From contig CBDBQB010000006.1 in assembly GCA_965209105.1 (NCBI GenBank), forward strand, positions 88,595 through 152,594: a DNA stretch of 64,000 bases, in the 5' to 3' direction. Of the stretch, positions 1-6,230 are shown piece by piece (position 1 is the first letter of the stretch; each line of letters starts with the position of its first letter). The translations under genes and the position numbers were made by a program. The notes under the pieces are model-generated. The model worked only from the letters and a program-made list of their open reading frames with translations. It was not told the origin of the DNA and did not search any database. The DNA is from JAAELZ01 sp965209105. GTDB taxonomy: Bacteria; Pseudomonadota; Gammaproteobacteria; Arenicellales; Poriferihabitantaceae.

Positions 1-99
1 AAACAAAATCGTAATCACCAACGGCAGTGGTAGCAAAAAAGGCAGCAGCGGGGTTTGACGCGGCAGCCTTTTGATTTTTTCTCGATAGGGCGTCGCCAT
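1..99 (-). CDS. 5' end of a leftward gene, probable membrane protein (partial)
   Basis: Reading leftward from an ATG at 99-97 there is an open frame of 33 codons that runs off the window edge. The visible N-terminus is basic (about residues 6-14) followed by a proline- and leucine-rich hydrophobic stretch ending in VITILF, which looks like the start of a transmembrane segment. I do not recognise the family and the rest lies outside the window. No strong Shine-Dalgarno sequence is visible upstream, so the start is uncertain. Confidence 0.4.
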   Translation of the reverse strand, partial: MATPYREKIKRLPRQTPLLPFLLPLPLVITILF

Positions 100-294
100 G
101 CTTTAGCCTGAGATTGACAACACAGCAGACTGAAAACAGACGACTGTTACAGAGCTAAGCAATAAAATAAAACCGAGGGCTTTAAGTAAATTGGCGCGAG
201 GCCGAGGCGATTTGATTTCGCTAACGGTGGTCTTATCCATGGTGGGTGTGCGATGACGGTTGTTATACGGTCATTATACAACAAGCAATGCTGA

Positions 295-451
295 GAGACT
301 TCAGCATAACGACAGCACAAGATAAAATGCCTAATAATTCCCAATCTTTTCGCCAAAATATCGCGCAATAGCGCGCTATTACACTCCATTTTGTCAAAAA
401 CCTTGAAAATATTATCTCATTTCCCTTTGCACGTTTTTATGCTGAGGTCTC
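295..451. mobile_element. MITE-like element, copy A (157 bp)
   Basis: This 157-bp stretch starts GAGACTTCAGCATA and ends TATGCTGAGGTCTC, which are 14-bp terminal inverted repeats with one mismatch. It is flanked by GCTGA (290-294) and CCTGA (452-456), a 4-of-5 match to a 5-bp target duplication. A near-identical sequence in the same orientation lies at 33582-33739. The centre holds the perfect palindrome AATAGCGCGCTATT. It has no room for a transposase, so it would be a non-autonomous element moved in trans. Confidence 0.75.
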
Positions 452-456
452 CCTGA

Positions 457-492
457 AATAAAAAAGCCGATGCAGCCAAGGGCTGATCGACT
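457..492 (-). terminator. Rho-independent terminator downstream of the rhodanese gene
   Basis: On the minus strand a GC-rich hairpin (GTCGATCAGCC, short loop CTT, GGCTGCATCGGC, positions 492-466) is followed at once by a T-run (465-457 read leftward). It lies about 125 nt beyond the stop of the leftward rhodanese gene and is correctly oriented to end that transcript. Confidence 0.7.
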
Positions 493-616
493 CTTAATTT
501 CCATCGTGCTGAATAACAGCGCGTGAATGTTAGGCTATTGTAATGACCCAATTATCGTCAATGATAGTCAACCCTCTTTGACGAATGTAGGCCTTATTGC
601 GCCTATTACTGCCTAA

Positions 617-1309
617 TTACTGAACGCTAGTTAGACCAAGATTGCTCCAACTCTGCATGCCGCCACGATACCATTTGATTTTATGCGCAGGGTAACCAAA
701 GCTGAGTAATGTTTTGATTGATGCAGGAGATTGACCACACCACATGCCGTTGCAATACATAACCAACGTTTTCGCATCGTTGAAGTCGAAGATACCTTCT
801 ACTTCTTTAACGCCAAACTGGCCAGTCATGATTTCAGAGATATCGATAACGGTAGCGCCCGCTTTGGTGGCTAATTTTGACCAAGGAATACTCACTGTGC
901 CAGGAATATGGCCGCGTGCGTGCCAATCTGCTGTGCGAGAATCTTGTACCACAACAGCATGACCTTCTGACATACCTTTGATGTAATTTAACATTTCTAG
1001 CTCAGCGATCGTCTCAACGCCTGGCGCAAGAATTGCAGGTTGAATGCAAAACGGTGGGCAAGGACGCGATGTACCCGTGAACTTAGAATCAACGGTTGCT
1101 TTGTTGTCTTGGTTACGCGAGATCGTGTGGCTTTTACCATTGGTAGTGAATGTTAAATCCATCATGCTAGGTGTGATACCGACAGGCTTGCCTTCTTTCT
1201 TGGCCATTGCTTTCTTAGCCATACCGTCGCCGCCGATCGTCTCACAAGCACTAAGCGATAAGCCTAGAACGATTGCTGCTGAGATCGTGAGTAGTTTACG
1301 TGTCATCAT
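617..1309 (-). CDS. Rhodanese-like lipoprotein
   Basis: This is a 230-residue protein with a lipoprotein signal: hydrophobic residues 8-20 and lipobox LSAC (19-22), with Cys22 the likely lipidated residue. The C-terminal half is a rhodanese domain: DSR at 123-125, the RGHIPG motif at 132-137, the active-site loop around Cys186 in MYCNGMWCGQSP, and YRGGMQSW at 214-221. Rhodaneses carry sulfur on the loop cysteine; a second cysteine (191) in the loop is unusual and could form a disulfide. A CPPFC motif at 84-88 lies before the domain. It is probably a periplasmic sulfur or redox protein anchored to a membrane. ATG 1309 and ATG 1306 are alternative starts. A terminator follows at 492-457. Confidence 0.85.
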   Translation of the reverse strand: MMTRKLLTISAAIVLGLSLSACETIGGDGMAKKAMAKKEGKPVGITPSMMDLTFTTNGKSHTISRNQDNKATVDSKFTGTSRPCPPFCIQPAILAPGVETIAELEMLNYIKGMSEGHAVVVQDSRTADWHARGHIPGTVSIPWSKLATKAGATVIDISEIMTGQFGVKEVEGIFDFNDAKTLVMYCNGMWCGQSPASIKTLLSFGYPAHKIKWYRGGMQSWSNLGLTSVQ

Positions 1310-1524
1310 TTGATTAAATCCTCTGTTGGTTTTGGAGTTGCTGCTTTTCCAGCAAATAAATAGTTTTGTGTCTTTCAGCGATTATCCTTATCGTTTTAGT
1401 ATGCTTAAAGCTCAGAAAATTACTGATCGCCTACTCTACAACAGATCAGACCGAATTATGATAGTGATCATTAATTGGGGTATAAGATTTAATGTTTGTC
1501 GGTTTCTAGTAGTATATGGACGTG
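1310..1524. other. Intergenic leader between the rhodanese gene and the first cassette
   Basis: About 215 bp of AT-rich sequence between a leftward gene and rightward cassettes, so it should hold the rhodanese promoter and perhaps one for the cassettes. I see no clear gene. An imperfect palindrome ATGATAGTGATCAT is present near 1458. The open frame across 1326-1568 has no family features and runs into an attC half-site. Confidence 0.3.
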
Positions 1525-1570
1525 ATCTTGCTACACTGCGTTCCGCAAGCTCCTTAGTTCAACGTTAGGC
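1525..1570 (+). other. attC right half (truncated attC)
   Basis: The sequence ends CTCCTTAGTTCAACGTTAGGC, matching the usual right end of integron attC sites: an L'-like CTTAGTTC box, a short spacer and the core R' GTTAGGC (1564-1570). No matching left half (RYYYAAC with an L'' box) is visible upstream, so the left part seems lost. The YnfA-family gene begins 15 nt after the core, as expected for a cassette. Confidence 0.6.
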
Positions 1571-1585
1571 ATACAAAAATAGAAC

Positions 1586-1918
1586 ATGGAAATAATAAAA
1601 ACCTTCGGGCTTTTCATTGTAACGGCTATCGCTGAAATTATTGGCTGCTACCTGCCTTATCTTTGGCTTAAACAGGGTCGTTCAATTTTGCTATTAATCC
1701 CAGCAGCAATTAGTCTGGCCACTTTCGCTTGGTTGCTTACGCTACATCCCCATGCGGCCGGTCGTGTTTATGCGGCATACGGCGGTGTATATGTCAGTGT
1801 GGCTCTAGTTTGGTTGTGGCTTGTTGATGCTGTTCGGCCCACAGTAACTGATTGGATTGGAGTCGGGATCGTCCTTATCGGCATGGTAATCATAATGTTC
1901 GGGTCTCGTCATGCCTAA
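1586..1918 (+). CDS. YnfA/UPF0060-family small membrane protein, integron cassette gene
   Basis: This 110-residue protein is hydrophobic throughout with about four transmembrane segments. It has the family motif LHPHAAGRVYAAYGG around residues 53-67, and its length and motif match UPF0060 (YnfA). The function of YnfA is not firmly settled; it is often discussed beside small multidrug resistance transporters. The gene sits alone between an attC half-site ending at 1570 and a full attC starting at 1913. Its stop codon TAA lies inside the R'' box of that attC, a typical cassette arrangement. It probably depends on an upstream promoter. Confidence 0.85.
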   Translation: MEIIKTFGLFIVTAIAEIIGCYLPYLWLKQGRSILLLIPAAISLATFAWLLTLHPHAAGRVYAAYGGVYVSVALVWLWLVDAVRPTVTDWIGVGIVLIGMVIIMFGSRHA

Positions 1919-1984
1919 CAAGGCGCTCGTTCGGACGCTAACTACGTTGCGCTTCGTTTGCGCCGCACAACTTGGTCGTTAGGC
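1913..1984 (+). other. attC recombination site (72 bp)
   Basis: The site opens with R'' GCCTAAC (1913-1919) and closes with the exactly complementary R' GTTAGGC (1978-1984). The interior holds a GC-rich partly self-complementary stretch (TTGCGC ... GCGCCG), so the single strand would fold into the hairpin used by integron integrases. The inner L boxes are weaker than in textbook sites. The cassette boundary would fall between G1978 and T1979. Confidence 0.8.
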
Positions 1985-2026
1985 ACTAAAATTTGATCAT
2001 ATATATACAGTCTCATCGCCCCGAAG

Positions 2027-2080
2027 CATGTAGAACTTTCGTTGCTTTGCGCCTCAAGCCCCACAGCTAAAATGTTATGC
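2027..2080 (+). other. Possible degenerate attC with VCR-like core GTTATGC
   Basis: Just 10 nt before the MerC-like gene the sequence reads CCCCACAGCTAAAATGTTATGC, which resembles an attC right end with the alternative core GTTATGC (2074-2080). A convincing left core (GCATAAC) is missing. If real, positions 1979-2074 would be a gene-less or decayed cassette between two recombination sites. Confidence 0.35.
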
Positions 2081-2090
2081 TTAGAGAACA

Positions 2091-2480
2091 ATGAAACTGA
2101 AATTCGATAAGTTTGGTTCCGTCGGCGCGATAGTGGCCGCTGCGGCGTGCCCAATTTGTTTCCCTAAACTAGCGCTGATAGGCGCATGGATAGGCTTGGG
2201 CGCACTTGTACAGTATGAGTTTTATTTCTTAGTCGCTGCGCAACTTCTAGTGTTGATCTCGTTAGTCGGTGCAATACTGGCATTCCGAAACCATGGAAAT
2301 CTGAAAATCCTGATATTTGCCATTGCCTGTGTCATGCTGTTTTTTATCTCTCTGTACCTAATCGTAAATGAGTATTTGTCTTACTTGGCATTAGCCGGAT
2401 TAGTGGCCTCATTTATCTGGCAATTAGTTGCAGAAAAGCGATGCCCCGTACTGCCGGAAGCTAAGCGCGTTGAGAGCTAA
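2091..2480 (+). CDS. MerC-like mercury-transport family membrane protein
   Basis: This 129-residue protein has about four transmembrane segments. It carries CPICFPKLALIGAWIGLG at 20-37, the paired-cysteine motif in the first membrane helix of MerC-type transporters (Cys20 and Cys23). In that family the cysteines pass Hg2+ inward; here this is inferred from the motif only. There is no merA, merT or merR nearby, so it may have another role. It starts 10 nt after an attC-like core, suggesting a cassette gene, but no attC was found after its stop. Confidence 0.7.
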   Translation: MKLKFDKFGSVGAIVAAAACPICFPKLALIGAWIGLGALVQYEFYFLVAAQLLVLISLVGAILAFRNHGNLKILIFAIACVMLFFISLYLIVNEYLSYLALAGLVASFIWQLVAEKRCPVLPEAKRVES

Positions 2481-2503
2481 AAACTTGGATACATTCATGG
2501 CCT

Positions 2504-2827
2504 TCATGGGGTCACTTGATTGTTGTGGTTTCTACCTCCAAGCATCTCATAATGCTCAACGTCTGGAAACGGCTCATAAAAGTGATGTAACAAAGCACTC
2601 CATTCTTGATAATCCTCAGATTCTCTAAAGCCGACAGTATGATCTTCTAGGGTTTGCCAATTGACTAGCAGAATATAGCGATTGTTTCTTTCAATACATT
2701 GTTGCAGCTGGTGGGAGATGTAACCGTTAGCCTTTGAAATAATTTGTTGCGCTTGTTCGAATGCGGCCTCAAATTCTTTCTGTTGATTGGGTTTCACATC
2801 GAGTACTGCTACTTCTAATATCATCAA
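2504..2827 (-). CDS. Antibiotic biosynthesis monooxygenase (ABM) domain protein
   Basis: This 107-residue protein has the pattern of the ABM dimeric alpha-beta barrel: an N-terminal strand MILEVAVLDVKP, helix QQKEFEAAFEQAQ, strand GYISHQLQQC, and YILLVNWQTLEDHTVGFR followed by a C-terminal helix with a conserved HFYEPFPDVEHYE segment. Members include quinol and heme monooxygenases and many uncharacterised stress proteins, so no substrate can be assigned. It converges with the MerC-like gene and stands alone. ATG 2827 or ATG 2824 may be the start. Confidence 0.8.
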   Translation of the reverse strand: MMILEVAVLDVKPNQQKEFEAAFEQAQQIISKANGYISHQLQQCIERNNRYILLVNWQTLEDHTVGFRESEDYQEWSALLHHFYEPFPDVEHYEMLGGRNHNNQVTP

Positions 2828-3071
2828 AATCTCTTAAGTATTAATGGTTTGGATCCAGTGCATTGATTATTAATTATACCAAAAGCAGCCTAAAGCGTTG
2901 ACGCCGGCATAGATTTCACTTTGTATAAACTTTACTTGTCGTGGTTCGAGATAACTAAATCAATTTGTAATGCCACCTTCATACGCCTCATGAACGAATC
3001 TCATGGTAAAATAGGCTTCTTCGTGAGAGTTTTATACTCGTGAAATTATGGCGGTGAAAATAGGCCACTTT

Positions 3072-3164
3072 GGTGGCGATAGAATGTGAACCCGGTCAGA
3101 CCCGGAAGGGAGCAGCCGTAGCAATCAAATCGGGTGCCGAGCCCGGCTTGTTGGATCCGCCACC
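3072..3164 (+). ncRNA. ffs: Signal recognition particle RNA, small bacterial (4.5S) type
   Basis: The conserved apical domain is present: GTGAACCCGGTCAGACCCGG followed by AAGGGAGCAGCCGTAGC, with the GGTCAG and GGAAGGGAGCAGCC internal-loop elements that bind Ffh. The ends pair as GGTGGCG (3072-3078) with CGCCACC (3158-3164), defining a hairpin RNA of about 93 nt. The RNA acts with Ffh in co-translational membrane targeting. dnaX follows, a common neighbour of this RNA in bacteria. Confidence 0.93.
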
Positions 3165-3345
3165 TTACACTTTAAATAGCTTAGCTTCGACGCAAGAGTA
3201 TTCTGAGAAATTCATGCCTTATTGTTATTATCCTTGGTTCTGATCAAATCAATATAACTCTTTAGAATGATAATTAGACTTAGCCACGAGCTATATCCAT
3301 ACCCAAGCTTGAAATTTTAACAAGACCAAACGGTATCAAGATTTA

Positions 3346-5181
3346 ATGAGCTATCAAGTTCTAGCCCGCAAATGGCGACCCGCCCAATTTAAGGATGTTG
3401 TGGGACAGTCGCATGTGGTTGCAGCCTTGTCGAATGCACTGGATCAAGACCGCGTACACCACGCATTTTTGTTTACCGGTACGCGCGGCGTGGGTAAAAC
3501 CACCTTGGCGAGAATATTTGCCAAAGCGCTCAATTGTGAGAAAGGCGTGAGCGCCACGCCCTGCGGCGAATGCACCTCTTGCAAAAGTGTTGTGGAAGGT
3601 CGTTATATTGATTTGATTGAAGTTGACGCGGCATCGCGGACTAAAGTGGATGATACTCGCGAGTTGCTCGAAAATGTGCAATATGCACCGACACAAGGGC
3701 GCTATAAGGTCTACCTGATTGACGAAGTACATATGTTATCCACGCATAGTTTCAATGCGCTGCTGAAAACCTTAGAAGAGCCGCCGTCGCACGTTAAATT
3801 TTTACTCGCGACGACCGACCCGCAAAAATTACCGATGACCGTGCTCTCGCGCTGCATTCAATTCAGCTTAAATGCGATTGAGCTGCCCGCCATCGAACAA
3901 CAATTAACCAAGATACTCGACAGCGAGAAGATCCAGTATGAGCCGGCCGCGCTGAATGTATTGGCGCGTGCGGCGGACGGCAGCTTACGCGATGCCTTGA
4001 GCTTATTGGATCAAGCGATTGCCTATAGCGATCAGCAGCTGACACAAGCGGGCGTGCGCGATATGTTGGGATTAGTTGATGGTCAGTCGATTGTGGCGAT
4101 TATTGATGCGCTGGCGAATAATGATGCCGATGCCTTAATGCAGACCAGTGAGCAGTTGGTTCACGCAGCGCAAGATCTTAAAACCGCGTTGGATGATTTG
4201 CTTTCTTATTTTCACGCCTTATCCTTATACCAGTTTGCGCCCGATGCAATCCAGTGGAAGGGCTTGAAGGTCGATGAAGTCGGGCGCTTGGCTGGATTGC
4301 TTTCTCCCGAGGTGATACAGCTTTACTATCAAATCACGCTGAACGGCAAGCGAGATTTCGCCTTTGCGCCCGACCCCAGAACAGGCTTTGAAATGGTGCT
4401 GCTGCGCTTACTCGCATTTCAGCCCAAATCTGCGATGGCTAAAAATGTGACCAATGTCGGCGGCGCATTGCCCACGAGTTTAGGCGATAAGCGTGATGCG
4501 GGCGCGAGTACCGCGACTCGAACATCGGTTTCGACCCCAGCGGTAAGTAATAAAAGCGCCAAAGTGCACGAATCTAGAGCGTCCGATACAGCAAGCTCGA
4601 CCGAGCAAGCACCCAACGTTGCTAATCTATCGGAGCCTGTCGAACCTTTTCTAAGCGACGGGCTGAATAACGATGCATTACAACAACATATTCAACCTGC
4701 TTCGATGATTTCTCCACCGGAAAAACCCGTGGCGGCAAAAACAGTATCGACCGACGAGCAGTCAGAACAAACCATTGATTTCAATGAGATAATCGATAAT
4801 ATTGAAGCGTGGTCTGATTTCGTAAGTGGCCTCGGATTGAGCGGAATGGCGCGCCAGTTGGCGGTGCATATGACGCCGCTTACTTTAGAGGCGGGCGTAC
4901 TGCGTTTACAGGTTGACGAGCGTTACAGTAATTTACAGTCGTCCGAACGAGTACAGCACATAACTTCAGCCTTAAACCAAGCGAGCGGACAGACGTTTCG
5001 GCTTGAGCTTGAATCAGGGCAGGTTGCGCAAGCGAACACGGCGGCGGGTGTGATCGCAGAGCGCGAACGCAGTAGCCTTGAAAAAACTCGCGCAGACTTC
5101 AAAGAAGATGAGAATGTTAAGGAATTGGTCACTTTATTCGATGCGCAAGTAGAGGATAGCTCGATTAAGCCGGTGAATTAG
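3346..5181 (+). CDS. dnaX: DNA polymerase III subunit gamma/tau
   Basis: This 611-residue protein is the ATPase of the replicative clamp loader. The Walker A motif GTRGVGKT is at 45-52, zinc ligands Cys64, 73, 76 and 79 sit in the usual spacing, the Walker B-type DEVH is at 127-130, and the SRC arginine-finger motif is near 168-170. Residues from about 370 to 480 are a low-complexity Ser/Thr/Ala linker, followed by a tau-like C-terminal domain that should contact the polymerase. I found no A AAA AAG slippery heptamer, so the short gamma form is not predicted to arise by the E. coli frameshift. A terminator-like hairpin follows the stop. Confidence 0.97.
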   Translation: MSYQVLARKWRPAQFKDVVGQSHVVAALSNALDQDRVHHAFLFTGTRGVGKTTLARIFAKALNCEKGVSATPCGECTSCKSVVEGRYIDLIEVDAASRTKVDDTRELLENVQYAPTQGRYKVYLIDEVHMLSTHSFNALLKTLEEPPSHVKFLLATTDPQKLPMTVLSRCIQFSLNAIELPAIEQQLTKILDSEKIQYEPAALNVLARAADGSLRDALSLLDQAIAYSDQQLTQAGVRDMLGLVDGQSIVAIIDALANNDADALMQTSEQLVHAAQDLKTALDDLLSYFHALSLYQFAPDAIQWKGLKVDEVGRLAGLLSPEVIQLYYQITLNGKRDFAFAPDPRTGFEMVLLRLLAFQPKSAMAKNVTNVGGALPTSLGDKRDAGASTATRTSVSTPAVSNKSAKVHESRASDTASSTEQAPNVANLSEPVEPFLSDGLNNDALQQHIQPASMISPPEKPVAAKTVSTDEQSEQTIDFNEIIDNIEAWSDFVSGLGLSGMARQLAVHMTPLTLEAGVLRLQVDERYSNLQSSERVQHITSALNQASGQTFRLELESGQVAQANTAAGVIAERERSSLEKTRADFKEDENVKELVTLFDAQVEDSSIKPVN

Positions 5182-5199
5182 TCGTTCCATTCATACCCT

Positions 5200-5222
5200 C
5201 GCCATCATTATTGGCGTTTTTT
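5200..5222 (+). terminator. Terminator-like hairpin after dnaX
   Basis: CGCCA (5200-5204) pairs with TGGCG (5212-5216) and is followed directly by six T residues. The stem is only 5 bp, so it may be partial and let some transcription through to ybaB. Confidence 0.5.
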
Positions 5223-5255
5223 AAAGATTAAAGTTATTTAGCAGAGGTCGATACG

Positions 5256-5579
5256 ATGAAAGGTGGATTAGGCAATATTATGAAGCAGGCGCAAGCCATG
5301 CAAGAAAATATGCAAAAGGCACAGGATGAACTGGCCGAAATCGAAGTTGAAGGTCAATCAGGCGGCGGTATGGTGAGCATCAAAATGAGCTGTAAACACG
5401 ATGTGCGTCGGGTAAAGATTGATCCAGAGTTGATTGATGACGATATTGATGTGCTCGAAGATCTAGTCGCCGCGGCGTTTAATGATGCCCTGCGAAAAGT
5501 CGAGGCCACCACCCAAGATAAAATGGGCGGCCTAACCGCCGGCATGAATTTACCGGCGGGAATGAAGTTGCCGTTTTGA
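5256..5579 (+). CDS. ybaB: YbaB/EbfC family nucleoid-associated protein
   Basis: This 107-residue protein starts with MKGGLGNIMKQAQAMQENMQ and contains the GQSGGGMVSIKMSCKHDVRRV strand region and the LEDLVAAAFNDALRK helix of the YbaB/EbfC family. Members form dimers that bind DNA, and the gene is almost always between dnaX and recR, as here. A likely Shine-Dalgarno AGAGG lies just upstream of the ATG. Confidence 0.93.
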   Translation: MKGGLGNIMKQAQAMQENMQKAQDELAEIEVEGQSGGGMVSIKMSCKHDVRRVKIDPELIDDDIDVLEDLVAAAFNDALRKVEATTQDKMGGLTAGMNLPAGMKLPF

Positions 5580-5588
5580 TGCGAATTG

Positions 5589-5613
5589 TTGTGCCCTACA
5601 CGCACAAATTTTT
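5589..5613 (+). terminator. Weak terminator-like hairpin between ybaB and recR
   Basis: TTGTGC (5589-5594) pairs with GCACAA (5602-5607), followed by a run of five T (5609-5613). The hairpin is short and only moderately GC rich; it may attenuate recR expression. Confidence 0.4.
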
Positions 5614-5633
5614 AGCTTAAATAAGCCGCCGTC

Positions 5634-6230
5634 ATGCCCGATTCTCGCTCAGTTGAGCAACTACAGCTATCCTTGCAACGTTTGCCCGGTGTGGGTCCAA
5701 AATCTGCGCAGCGAATGGCGTTTTTTCTGTTAGAGCGAGACCGAGAGGGCGCGTTTTCTATCGCTGATGCGATCAAGTCAGCGCTTGCCAAGGTAAGCCA
5801 TTGCGAACGCTGCCATAATTTTTCTGAATCGGATTTGTGTGGGATATGCGCGTCGCAGAGTCGCGCCCGAACCATCCTGTGTATCGCAGAAACACCCGCG
5901 GATGTTGAAGCCATCGAACAGGCCAGTGCTTATCAGGGTATGTATTTTGTCCTAATGGGGCATTTGTCACCACTAGACGGGATTGGCCCAGAGCAATTGG
6001 GGATAGCCAAAATGTTGAATTTGGTGCGATCTGGCGAGATCGAAGAAGTGATACTCGCAACCAATTTGACATTAGAAGGCGAAGCGACGGCCGACTACAT
6101 TGCTGATTTGTTGAACGATTTGCCTTTGGCTGTTACGCGTTTAGCGCGCGGCGTGCCGGTCGGCGGCGAGCTTGAATATATGGATGCAGGAACGCTCAAT
6201 CAGGCCTTTTCTGATCGACGCGCACTGTAA
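5634..6230 (+). CDS. recR: Recombination protein RecR
   Basis: This 198-residue protein has the RecR order: an N-terminal helix-hairpin-helix (LPGVGPKSAQRMAF, 17-30), a four-cysteine zinc finger (Cys57, 60, 69, 72), then a Toprim domain starting ILCIAETPADVEAIE. RecR works with RecF and RecO to load RecA at single-strand gaps. The dnaX-ybaB-recR order is standard. Its TAA stop is followed at once by the uvrB start, with no gap. Confidence 0.96.
   Translation: MPDSRSVEQLQLSLQRLPGVGPKSAQRMAFFLLERDREGAFSIADAIKSALAKVSHCERCHNFSESDLCGICASQSRARTILCIAETPADVEAIEQASAYQGMYFVLMGHLSPLDGIGPEQLGIAKMLNLVRSGEIEEVILATNLTLEGEATADYIADLLNDLPLAVTRLARGVPVGGELEYMDAGTLNQAFSDRRAL

Noticed and set aside
147..389. Minus-strand open frame of 80 codons
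   Set aside because: It starts inside the MITE and continues through AT-rich sequence; the coding look comes from the repeat, which is explained by the element itself.
529..535. GTTAGGC core motif near the rhodanese terminator
   Set aside because: No R'' box or L boxes are found within a plausible distance, so a chance match is likelier than an attC.
1326..1568. Plus-strand open frame of 80 codons
   Set aside because: No family features, no ribosome site, and its end is read through an attC half-site.
2050..2154. Minus-strand frame opposite the MerC start
   Set aside because: Shadow of the MerC-like gene and attC region, without a recognisable protein.
4700..4760. Programmed frameshift site in dnaX
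   Set aside because: Poly-A runs occur here but no A AAA AAG heptamer with a following hairpin was found.
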